NCBI GenBank assembly: GCA_945897915.1
Contig: CAMDGB010000003.1
Span: 62,001 to 126,000 of the forward strand
DNA: 64,000 bases
Direction of reading: 5' to 3'
Origin: Chryseobacterium gleum
GTDB taxonomy: Bacteria; Bacteroidota; Bacteroidia; Flavobacteriales; Flavobacteriaceae
In this document: piece after piece, positions 54,150-62,296 of the stretch
Numbering within the stretch: the stretch's first letter is position 1
Layout of the letters: every line of letters begins with the position of its first letter
Program-made: the position numbers and the translations under genes
Notes under the pieces: model-generated
Databases searched by the model: none
The model's input: only the letters and a program-made list of their open reading frames with translations
What the model was told of the DNA's origin: nothing

Positions 54150-54917
54150 TTAAACATCATCATCCAAGTACATTTTTCTAACGCGTTTAAATAATTCACT
54201 GGAATATACAAAGTCGGTAACAGCGGCATTATCGGTTTTAAAAATTTCTTTGTTTGTGCCTTCCCATTCTAATATTCCGTTTTTAAGAAACACAATTTTT
54301 TCTCCAATTTCCATTACAGAATTCATATCGTGCGTGTTTATCACTGTTGTAATATTATATTCTTTAGTAATTTCTTGAATTAAATTGTCAATTACAATCG
54401 CTGTTTTTGGGTCTAAACCAGAATTAGGTTCGTCACAAAATAAATATTTAGGATTATTTACAATAGCTCTTGCAATGGCAACACGTTTTTGCATTCCACC
54501 AGATATTTCAGAAGGTTTTTTATTGTTGGCATTAACTAAATTTACTCTATCAATGACAAAATTCACCCGTTCTTTAATTTCTATTGGCGATTTGTTGGTG
54601 AACATTTTTAAAGGAAAACCAATATTTTCTTCAACGGTCATGCTATCAAACAAAGCGCCTCCCTGAAAAACCATTCCAATTTCTGTGCGAAGATCTCGCT
54701 TTTCATCTTTGTTTAATTCTTTATAAATTCGATTATCGAATGAGATATCACCACTATCAATTTCATGAACGCCTAATAATGATTTTATAAAAACCGTTTT
54801 TCCAGAACCACTCTGACCAATAATTAAACTGGTTTTTCCAGCTTCAAAACTAGTAGTAATTCCTTTTAGGATCATTTGGTCGCCAAAACTTTTTTGAATG
54901 TTATGTACTTCAATCAT
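54150..54917 (-). CDS. mlaF: ABC transporter ATP-binding protein, MlaF-like
   Basis: ATPase of a phospholipid/lipid transport system of the Mla type. From MIEVHNIQKSFGD it has 255 residues: Walker A IGQSGSGKTVFIK, signature EISGGMQKRVAIARA, Walker B YLFCDEPNSGLDPKTA, and NTHDMNS. The MlaF-like IGMVFQGGALFDSMTVEENI segment is clear. The ATG overlaps the mlaE stop by one base. The rest of the system (MCE protein) is not in this window. A longer frame from 54977 would lie inside mlaE. Confidence 0.9.
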   Translation of the reverse strand: MIEVHNIQKSFGDQMILKGITTSFEAGKTSLIIGQSGSGKTVFIKSLLGVHEIDSGDISFDNRIYKELNKDEKRDLRTEIGMVFQGGALFDSMTVEENIGFPLKMFTNKSPIEIKERVNFVIDRVNLVNANNKKPSEISGGMQKRVAIARAIVNNPKYLFCDEPNSGLDPKTAIVIDNLIQEITKEYNITTVINTHDMNSVMEIGEKIVFLKNGILEWEGTNKEIFKTDNAAVTDFVYSSELFKRVRKMYLDDDV

Positions 54918-55663
54918 TAGCTTAAAAGTAATTGAGTTAAAATATAGTTCATTAAAATGATTACCACAGAGGTCCAAACAAACGATACTGTACTTGCTTT
55001 ACCTACTTCCAATGCGCCACCTTTCATATAAAAGCCATGAAAGGAAGGAATTGTAGCTAATAAAAAGGCAAACATCAAAGTTTTAATAAACGCATAAACA
55101 ATATGGAAAGGAATAAATTCTTTTTGAAGACCTATAATAAATTCACTACTTGATGTAAAATCGCCATAAACACCAGCCAAGTAGCCACCAAAAATACCTA
55201 AAAACATAGCAATTCCAATTACGAAGGGATACAATAAAACCGCTATCATTTTTGGAAAAACTAAATAATTTAGCGCGTTTACACCCATTACTTCTAAAGC
55301 TTCTATTTGTTCCGTAACTCGCATAGAACCTATACTTGATGTAATAAAAGAACCCATTTTTCCCGCCATAATTATGGAAATAAAAGTAGGTGCAAATTCT
55401 AGCACGATTGATTGACGGGTAGCAAAACCAATTAAATATTTTGGTATTAAAGGATTTGTTAAATTTAATGCGGTTTGTATAGCCACAACACTACCTACGA
55501 AAAACGAAATAAAACAAACAATTCCCAAAGAATCAATAATTAAATCGTCAATTTCTTTTAGGATAAGCTGTTTCATCACAGGCCTTTTTACCGGACGATT
55601 GAATAACTCTTTCAACATTAAGAAATAACGACCAATTTGCGATAAATATCTGATGAGCATCAT
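54917..55663 (-). CDS. mlaE: ABC transporter permease, MlaE-like
   Basis: The 248-residue membrane protein belongs to the MlaE/YrbE permease family. Family marks are IDSLGIVCFISFFVGSVVAI, QTALNLTNPLIPKYLIGFATRQ in two parts, EFAPTFISIIMAGKMGSFIT and GSMRVTEQIEALEVMGVNAL. Five or so hydrophobic segments are evident. It moves lipids between membranes together with MlaF, with which it is translationally coupled. Confidence 0.92.
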   Translation of the reverse strand: MMLIRYLSQIGRYFLMLKELFNRPVKRPVMKQLILKEIDDLIIDSLGIVCFISFFVGSVVAIQTALNLTNPLIPKYLIGFATRQSIVLEFAPTFISIIMAGKMGSFITSSIGSMRVTEQIEALEVMGVNALNYLVFPKMIAVLLYPFVIGIAMFLGIFGGYLAGVYGDFTSSSEFIIGLQKEFIPFHIVYAFIKTLMFAFLLATIPSFHGFYMKGGALEVGKASTVSFVWTSVVIILMNYILTQLLLS

Positions 55664-55733
55664 TTGTTAGTGTTAGATTTATAATTTATATTTAGTAAAA
55701 TTACTATTTTTGTTTTGATTTTACTTTAAAAGT

Positions 55734-56582
55734 TTAAAACAACTTTTCTTTCATTTTTTTCCATCTATAACTTCTTATCCATTTGGCTTGTTCTGGAGTA
55801 ACAAATAAAGGTTTTCCTGAAGATTTTGCTTTCCAAAACCCTATAATATAATCGATAAATAAAAAAGGTTTTCCTTTTCTTGTAGCTAATTTTAATGATG
55901 CAACTGCGGTTATAAAAAATCCATAACCCAAGCTGTAAAAGGCTTCACCCTGCTTGTATCTTGCGGCTTTAGTATAACTGGCTCCGGTTGGTTTTAGGTG
56001 CTTTACGTGTAAACTTTCATCTGTAACCACTTTCCAATTGTAAAATTTACATAACAATTCGTCAACGGTGTCCCAACCCATAGCAGGTTTTAATCCGCCA
56101 ATTTGCTTGTACGTTTCTTTTCTATATGCTTTTAATGCGCCTCTAATGTGGTCTTTATCGGTTAAGTTTTCCAATACCCAATCGTTATTTATGGTGATGT
56201 AGCAGAAGCCTCCAACCATTCCGATGGTTTTATCAGATTGAAAATGTTTTATAATGATTTCAAAATAATTATTTGGAAAAATCAAATCTGCATCTACTTT
56301 TACGATAATATCGTATTGGTCATCTATATGTTTTTCACCTTCATGGAACGCTTGAATTACTTTACTTCCTGGAAGATGAATTGCCTCCGATTTTTTATTG
56401 ACTAGAGTAATAAACGGATATTTTTCGGAAAAATTGGTTACAATTTCAGCAGTACTATCTGTGGAGCCATCATTCACTACAATAATTCTCGATGGCAAAA
56501 CGGTTTGCTCTACCAAAGATTGTAACGTTATAGCCATAAAAGCTTCTTCGTTATATGCAGGAATGATAATGTAGTATTTCAT
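55734..56582 (-). CDS. family 2 glycosyltransferase
   Basis: The 282-residue GT-A enzyme starts MKYYIIIPAYNEEAFMAITL. The nucleotide-binding region is IVVNDGSTDSTAEIV, and the metal-binding DxD is seen in IIVKVDADLIFPNNYF. Acceptor-side marks are AMGWDTVDELLCKFY and the C-terminal RYKQGEAFYSLGYGF. No clear membrane anchor except a weakly hydrophobic stretch near 225-240. Donor and acceptor are unknown. It follows a methyltransferase and a KAS III-like gene, so lipid or polysaccharide modification is plausible. Confidence 0.88.
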   Translation of the reverse strand: MKYYIIIPAYNEEAFMAITLQSLVEQTVLPSRIIVVNDGSTDSTAEIVTNFSEKYPFITLVNKKSEAIHLPGSKVIQAFHEGEKHIDDQYDIIVKVDADLIFPNNYFEIIIKHFQSDKTIGMVGGFCYITINNDWVLENLTDKDHIRGALKAYRKETYKQIGGLKPAMGWDTVDELLCKFYNWKVVTDESLHVKHLKPTGASYTKAARYKQGEAFYSLGYGFFITAVASLKLATRKGKPFLFIDYIIGFWKAKSSGKPLFVTPEQAKWIRSYRWKKMKEKLF

Positions 56583-56603
56583 ATTAAAAAATCCAATTTT
56601 AAT

Positions 56604-56640
56604 ATTGTAAAATTTGGGATTTGGGATTTAAATTTTGGAA
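56604..56640 (-). repeat. AAATCCC-type AT-rich repeat at the end of the methyltransferase gene
   Basis: The minus strand reads AATTCC, AAATTTAAATCCCAAATCCC, a low-complexity stretch that supplies the stop codon and last residues of the methyltransferase. Confidence 0.5.
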
Positions 56641-57158
56641 TTTCTCTCTGCGTAAACTAAATAATATCTCGGAGTAAACCATCTTAAAAACGGTCTAAAC
56701 CCAATTTTTTTAACAGGATGCGTAAATTTGATGCTATCAATAATTTTAAACCCCGTTTTTTCTAATAACCAATCCAATTGCCAATCTTCAAATTCGTGGT
56801 AATGTCTGTCCCATTTGTCTGTTTTGCTTCGGTAAGCCGATGAAAACCATAAACGTAATGGAATAGAAATTAATATTTTATCACATTTTACATTTTCTAA
56901 AATGGTGTACGGATTTAATAAGTGTTCAAAAATTTCAAATCCTGCAAATACATCGTAATTTTCTTCGCGTAAAGCGGATTGATTAGTATCTAAATCTTCT
57001 CCTTTTGTATTGATAACGGTATATTCGTTTTCAACCATTATTTTAGAAAAGGGATTGGGAACACCTAAATCAAAAATAGTTTCAGACGTTGAAATATGTT
57101 TTCTTAAAAATGCTAAAGTAATATTGAAGCGTTTACTTGGATATGTTTTTTCGTACAT
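56628..57158 (-). CDS. SAM-dependent methyltransferase
   Basis: The 176-residue protein has a shortened class I fold. The start MYEKTYPSKRFNITLAFLRK leads to IFDLGVPNPFSKIMVENEY, which stands where the glycine-rich SAM motif is expected but lacks the usual GxGxG. It continues with VINTKGEDLDTNQS, the FAGFEIFEHLLNPYTIL helix and ILISIPLRLWF. Family fold is credible, substrate is not known. It lies between the KAS III-like gene and a glycosyltransferase, in the same direction. Confidence 0.75.
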   Translation of the reverse strand: MYEKTYPSKRFNITLAFLRKHISTSETIFDLGVPNPFSKIMVENEYTVINTKGEDLDTNQSALREENYDVFAGFEIFEHLLNPYTILENVKCDKILISIPLRLWFSSAYRSKTDKWDRHYHEFEDWQLDWLLEKTGFKIIDSIKFTHPVKKIGFRPFLRWFTPRYYLVYAERNSKI

Positions 57159-57236
57159 TAATTTTATCTTGATAGAAATTTATAAATGCAAAATTAACCA
57201 TAAACACATTACATTTATCAATAAATTTAAAAAATA

Positions 57237-58295
57237 TTATACTTTATAAACAATAGCATTTACATTCATTCCTGCTCCAACCGATGCAAATAATATGATA
57301 TCGCCTTTATGAATTTCCTGATTTTTAATTTCTCCTTTTAGCAAAGCATCATATAAAGTAGGAACGGTTGCCACACTAGAATTTCCTAATCTATGAATGG
57401 TCATTGGCATAATCCCTTCTGGAGCGGTTTTATTGTAAAGTTTGTAAAATCTTTGAATAATGGCTTCATCCATTTTTTCATTTGCTTGATGAATAAGTAT
57501 TTTTTTAATTTGATCAATTTTAATTCCACTTGCATCTAAACATTCGGCCATTGCTTTTGGAACGTTGCTTAAGGCAAATTCATAAATTTTACGCCCATGC
57601 ATTTTTATGTATCTTATATTCGGATCGTTTGCCTTGTTAAAGGAATTTCCAAAAAACAAATAATTGGCTTCGTCATAAGTAAAAGATGCCGATTCATGGG
57701 CTAAAACACCTCCGTTTTCATTACTAGCTTCTAGTATTGTAGCACCTGCACCGTCTGAATAAATCATGGAATCTCTATCGTGCGGATCTACTACTCTTGA
57801 TAACGTTTCAGCGCCAATGACAAGGCATTTTTTTGCCATTCCGGCTTTAATAAACGCTGTGGCTTGAATCATGCCTTCCACCCAACCTGGGCATCCAAAA
57901 AGCACATCGTAAGCCACACATTTAGGATTTTTTATACCTAAATTATGTTTTGTTTTTGATGCCAAACTAGGCAACATATCTCCTTGAATGGCGCCTTTTT
58001 TTACATCTCCAAAATTATGAGCAAATATGATATAATCTAAAGTTTCTTGATCGATATTGGCATCCTCTATAGCTCTTTTAGCTGCTATTGTTGCCAAATC
58101 GGAAGTAGTTAGTTCATCTGATGCATATCTTCTTTCCTGAATTCCTGTAATTCCATGAAATTTTTCTGTTATTACATCGTTCGTCAAAGGAAAAGAAGTC
58201 CCGTCTTCATTTAAAAAAACATGGGAAGAAAAATCTTTGTTTGAAATTACTTTTGTAGGAATATAACTTCCGGTACCTGTTATTTTTATAGTCAT
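57237..58295 (-). CDS. 3-oxoacyl-ACP synthase III (KAS III)-like enzyme
   Basis: Thiolase-fold condensing enzyme of 352 residues. The catalytic triad is present: C135 in DVLFGCPGWVEGM, H269 in ILIHQANEKM, N305 in HRLGNSSVAT. The N-terminal ITGTGSYIPTKVISN and SDGAGATILEA are also family marks. Length and an insertion of about 20 residues after the N-terminus set it apart from the standard 330-residue FabH. It may condense special substrates; the normal fabH is probably elsewhere. First of a minus-strand run toward the mla genes. Confidence 0.9.
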   Translation of the reverse strand: MTIKITGTGSYIPTKVISNKDFSSHVFLNEDGTSFPLTNDVITEKFHGITGIQERRYASDELTTSDLATIAAKRAIEDANIDQETLDYIIFAHNFGDVKKGAIQGDMLPSLASKTKHNLGIKNPKCVAYDVLFGCPGWVEGMIQATAFIKAGMAKKCLVIGAETLSRVVDPHDRDSMIYSDGAGATILEASNENGGVLAHESASFTYDEANYLFFGNSFNKANDPNIRYIKMHGRKIYEFALSNVPKAMAECLDASGIKIDQIKKILIHQANEKMDEAIIQRFYKLYNKTAPEGIMPMTIHRLGNSSVATVPTLYDALLKGEIKNQEIHKGDIILFASVGAGMNVNAIVYKV

Positions 58296-58461
58296 AATTT
58301 TAAAATTTGAAACTAATTTTATACTAAAATACTAAATTGAAATTCAAAAATAGCTTTACAAATTGTAATTTAAGTAATTATTATGATTTTGTTAAAAAAT
58401 TTCAATTTTATTACCAATTTCAAAATTTATTGGAATTTTATTTTCAGATAAATTACTTAAC

Positions 58462-58496
58462 AAAAAAACCTCAAATTCAGAAAACCGTAATTTGAG
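58462..58496 (-). terminator. terminator after gcvP
   Basis: Inverted repeat CTCAAATT / AATTTGAG with an 11-base loop, followed on the minus strand by GTTTTTTTG. It lies 45 bases after the gcvP stop. The rest of the gap 58296-58461 is AT-rich with nothing recognisable. Confidence 0.8.
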
Positions 58497-58540
58497 ATTC
58501 TTAAGTTATACACTACGTAAATCTAAAATCGTAAATAATA

Positions 58541-61384
58541 TTACATATACGCTTCAATAGGCGCACACGAACAAACTAAGTTTCTGTCGCCATAGGCTTC
58601 ATCAACTCTTCGAACTGTTGGCCAAAATTTATTTTCAGCAATATATTCTAATGGAAATGCTGCCGCTTCTCTTGTGTAAGGGAACACCCATTCGTCTGAA
58701 GTAACCATGGCTAAAGTGTGGGGTGCATTTTTTAAAATATTTTGAGAATCTTCTTTTGAAGAATCACTAATTTCTTTACGAATAGCAATCATAGCATCAC
58801 AAAAACGATCTAATTCTGCTAAATCTTCAGATTCTGTTGGTTCAATCATTAAAGTCCCTGCTACCGGGAAAGAAACCGTTGGCGCGTGGAAACCATAATC
58901 CATTAAACGTTTGGCAATATCAGTAACTTTTATACCATTATCTTCAAAAGCTCGACAATCTAATATCATTTCATGAGCCGCTCTTCCCATTTCTCCAGAG
59001 TATAAAATTGGAAAATGTGCTTCTAAACGCGCTTTCATGTAATTAGCATTCAATATAGCGTGTTTTGTAGCATTTGTTAAACCTTCGGCACCTAACATAC
59101 AAATATATCCATAAGAAATTAAGCATACTAAAGCAGATCCATACGGTGCCGCTGAAATTGCAGTAATAGCTTGTTCTCCACCAACTTTAACAATTGGGTT
59201 AGATGGTAAAAAAGGCACTAACTTATCGTTTACACATATGGGTCCAACACCAGGTCCACCACCACCGTGAGGAATAGCAAACGTTTTGTGAAGGTTTAAG
59301 TGACAAACATCTGCACCAATAGTAGCTGGATTAGTTAATCCAACTTGCGCATTCATATTTGCACCATCCATATAAACCAATCCGCCATTTTCATGAATTA
59401 GGTTTGTAATTTCTATAATTGAACTTTCAAAAACCCCATGAGTAGAAGGATAAGTTACCATTAAAGCTGCTAAATTTTCAGCATGCAAAATAGCTTTCTC
59501 TCTTAAATCTTCAATATCAATATTTCCTTCAGGAGTTGTTTTTGTTACAATAATTTCCATTCCAGCCATTGCTGCCGAAGCAGGATTCGTTCCGTGTGCC
59601 GATGATGGAATCAAACAAACGGTTCTGTGTTTATCGCCACGAGATAAATGATAAGCTCGAATGGTCATTAAACCTGCATATTCTCCTTGTGCACCAGAAT
59701 TTGGTTGTAACGTTGTGCCTGTAAAACCAGTTACTTCGTTTAATTGTAGTTCAAGTTTTTTAAGCAAGTAAAGGTAACCTTCAACTTGATCTAGTGGAGC
59801 AAATGGATGAATATTGTTCCAATTTGACATTGATAATGGCAACATTTCGGCAGCAGCATTTAATTTCATCGTACAAGAACCTAAGGATATCATCGAGTGG
59901 TTTAATGCTAAATCTTTGCGTTCTAATTTTTTAATATAACGCATCAACTGGCTTTCCGAATGATTATTATTAAAAACATCATGGTGTAAGAAAGTTGATT
60001 TTCTAATTAAATTTTCTGGTATAACAGCGGTTTCAATTAATTCATTTATCGCTACAAATGTTTTGTCTTTAGCTTCTGCAAAAATCGCAACAATCTGATT
60101 AATATCAGAAATGGAAGTTGTTTCATTAAATGAAATTGAAATGGTATCCGCATCAATATAATAGAAATTTACTTCATTTTTTTCAGCAATAGCTTTTACT
60201 TTTGCTGCATCTGCTTTTACATTTATAGTATCAAAATAAGCAGTATTTGTTTGATAAACACCAATTTTATTTAAAGCTTCTACAGCAGTATTTGCAGAAT
60301 TATGTACTTTATTGGCGATATAATTTAATCCTTTTGGACCGTGATAAACAGCATACATTCCAGCCATAACAGCTAATAAAACCTGAGCGGTACAGATATT
60401 TGAAGTTGCTTTTTCACGTTTAATATGTTGTTCACGTGTTCCTAACGCCATACGTAAGGCTCGGTTTCCGTTTACATCAATTGAAACGCCAATAATTCTT
60501 CCTGGCATTGAGCGTTTGTATTCGTCTTTTGTTGCGAAAAAAGCAGCATGAGGTCCGCCATAACCCATTGGAATTCCAAAACGTTGCGAAGTACCAACTA
60601 CAACAGCAGCGCCCATTTCACCTGGAGATTTTAATTTCACTAAAGATAAAATATCGGCAGCCACAGCTACTTTAATTTCGTTTTCTGCAGCTTTTGCTAT
60701 GAATGCAGTATAGTCATAAACTTGTCCGAATTTCCCTGGATATTGTAGGATTGCTCCATAAAAGTCTGAAGAAAAATCAAAAGCTTCATGATTTCCAACT
60801 ACCAATTCAATGTTGAGTGGCGTTGAACGGGTTTGTAAAACAGATAATGTTTGTGGTAAAATTTCTTCTGAAACAAAGAATTTTGAAACGTTATTTTTCT
60901 TTTGATCTCTTGTGCGTACATCAAATAATAATGCCATTGCTTCGGCTGCAGCAGTAGATTCGTCTAATAAAGAAGCATTTGCAATTTCCATTCCAGTTAA
61001 TTCGATAACGGTAGTTTGGTAATTTAAAATAGCTTCTAAACGACCTTGGGCAATTTCTGCTTGATAAGGCGTGTAAGCAGTGTACCAACCTGGGTTTTCA
61101 AAAACGTTTCTTTGAATTACTGCAGGAACTATTGCTGGATGGTAACCTAACCCAATATATGATTTGAAAACTTTGTTTTTTTTACCCAATTCTTGAATAT
61201 GATTTAAATATTCATATTCGGTCATAGGTTTTTCTAGATTTAGTTCGTTTTTTAAACGAATATCTGTAGGAATAGTCTCGTAAATTAATTGATCTACCGA
61301 ATCTACTCCAATAGTTTTTAACATGTGGTTTAGGTCGTTTTCTCCTGTTCCAATGTGTCTTAAAGCAAAAGCATCTGTTTTCAT
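58541..61384 (-). CDS. gcvP: glycine dehydrogenase (decarboxylating), P-protein
   Basis: The PLP enzyme of the glycine cleavage system removes CO2 from glycine and passes the aminomethyl group to the H-protein. The 947-residue protein is the full-length fused form. The active half has the PLP lysine K700 in LNLHKTFAIPHGGGG, and HGTNPASAAMAGM and DGANMNAQVG before it. The first half carries LLDESTAAAEAM, and YGGPHAAFFA. gcvT and gcvH are not in this window. No glycine riboswitch is seen in the short leader. Confidence 0.97.
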   Translation of the reverse strand: MKTDAFALRHIGTGENDLNHMLKTIGVDSVDQLIYETIPTDIRLKNELNLEKPMTEYEYLNHIQELGKKNKVFKSYIGLGYHPAIVPAVIQRNVFENPGWYTAYTPYQAEIAQGRLEAILNYQTTVIELTGMEIANASLLDESTAAAEAMALLFDVRTRDQKKNNVSKFFVSEEILPQTLSVLQTRSTPLNIELVVGNHEAFDFSSDFYGAILQYPGKFGQVYDYTAFIAKAAENEIKVAVAADILSLVKLKSPGEMGAAVVVGTSQRFGIPMGYGGPHAAFFATKDEYKRSMPGRIIGVSIDVNGNRALRMALGTREQHIKREKATSNICTAQVLLAVMAGMYAVYHGPKGLNYIANKVHNSANTAVEALNKIGVYQTNTAYFDTINVKADAAKVKAIAEKNEVNFYYIDADTISISFNETTSISDINQIVAIFAEAKDKTFVAINELIETAVIPENLIRKSTFLHHDVFNNNHSESQLMRYIKKLERKDLALNHSMISLGSCTMKLNAAAEMLPLSMSNWNNIHPFAPLDQVEGYLYLLKKLELQLNEVTGFTGTTLQPNSGAQGEYAGLMTIRAYHLSRGDKHRTVCLIPSSAHGTNPASAAMAGMEIIVTKTTPEGNIDIEDLREKAILHAENLAALMVTYPSTHGVFESSIIEITNLIHENGGLVYMDGANMNAQVGLTNPATIGADVCHLNLHKTFAIPHGGGGPGVGPICVNDKLVPFLPSNPIVKVGGEQAITAISAAPYGSALVCLISYGYICMLGAEGLTNATKHAILNANYMKARLEAHFPILYSGEMGRAAHEMILDCRAFEDNGIKVTDIAKRLMDYGFHAPTVSFPVAGTLMIEPTESEDLAELDRFCDAMIAIRKEISDSSKEDSQNILKNAPHTLAMVTSDEWVFPYTREAAAFPLEYIAENKFWPTVRRVDEAYGDRNLVCSCAPIEAYM

Positions 61385-61419
61385 TTATATATAAAAATAG
61401 GTTGTGTTTAAATTTGACA

Positions 61420-61427
61420 CAAAAGTA
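61420..61427 (-). promoter_or_regulatory. -7 element of gcvP promoter
   Basis: Minus strand TACTTTTG, a perfect TAnnTTTG match, 35 bases before the gcvP ATG. No -33 box seen. Confidence 0.55.
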
Positions 61428-61525
61428 ATTATTAATCTGTTAAAAATAATCGCTTTTTTGTTGATTTTTTTCGATTTTTATCAACTAATCTAGCTTGTTA
61501 TTAACACTTTGATTATTTTTGTTGA

Positions 61526-62296
61526 ATGATAGTATTTAAGAAATTATTTGATTTTTATATCAAAAGCAGTTTGCATGTTGCCTTTGCTATTTTTTCATTT
61601 GCAAAAGTAGTGGAACTATCGTTAAACATTTCTTCAAACTTGTTTTTAGAGCTTGCTATTTTTTCTGGAAGTGTATTGGGTTATACTATTTTAAAATATT
61701 TTGAATTTTGGAAATCCGCGAGATTCTCATTTCACAAAAATAAATCCGTTTTAGGAGTAACAATAGTTGCATTTTTGACTTTTGTGTTTTGCTTTTTTCA
61801 GCTGAAATTTAGTTTTCAAATGGCATTTTTTCAGATCTTTTTTTTGGTTGTATTGTATCCGTTTTTACGAAAATATTGGTTTTTAAAAATAGCGGTTGTT
61901 GGATTTTGTGTTACGTTTGTGGTGAGTTATATTCCAACTTTAGATACAAAAATGTTGTTTTTTTCCGATACGATTTTGCAAGTAAAATTATTTTTCCTGA
62001 TTTGCGCTTTACTTATTCCATTTGAAATTTATGACTCGCAACACGATTTGCAAACCTTACAAACCATTCCGCAAAAATTTGGGGTAAAAAAAGCAAAAAA
62101 TTTAGGTTACTTATTTTTAGTTATTTTTTGTGTGCTTGGTTTGCTGTTTCAATTTGAAATTCTTGATATCGTAATTGCAATTATTGGTGGTTTTTTTATT
62201 CGATTTTCTTCTACAAAAAACTCAAAATATTACACCAGTTTTTGGGTAGAAAGTATTCCAATTTTTTGGTGGCTATTAGTTTTGATTTGTAACTAA
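61526..62296 (+). CDS. integral membrane protein, degenerate UbiA-like
   Basis: The 256-residue protein has about eight hydrophobic segments and very few charged residues. The sequence DSQHDLQTLQTIPQKFGVKK resembles the second Asp-rich motif of UbiA prenyltransferases (DxxxD followed by T-L-P and a G). The first motif NDxxDxxxD is not seen; its place holds YTILKYFEFWKSARF. It could be a divergent prenyltransferase or a non-catalytic homologue. A TATTTTTG box at 61514-61521 lies right before the ATG, so the real start may be leaderless or further in. Its stop overlaps that of the M3 peptidase gene. Confidence 0.7.
   Translation: MIVFKKLFDFYIKSSLHVAFAIFSFAKVVELSLNISSNLFLELAIFSGSVLGYTILKYFEFWKSARFSFHKNKSVLGVTIVAFLTFVFCFFQLKFSFQMAFFQIFFLVVLYPFLRKYWFLKIAVVGFCVTFVVSYIPTLDTKMLFFSDTILQVKLFFLICALLIPFEIYDSQHDLQTLQTIPQKFGVKKAKNLGYLFLVIFCVLGLLFQFEILDIVIAIIGGFFIRFSSTKNSKYYTSFWVESIPIFWWLLVLICN

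Noticed and set aside
61385-61525. Glycine riboswitch upstream of gcvP
   Set aside because: The leader after the -7 box is about 30 bases, too short, and no glycine aptamer core is visible.
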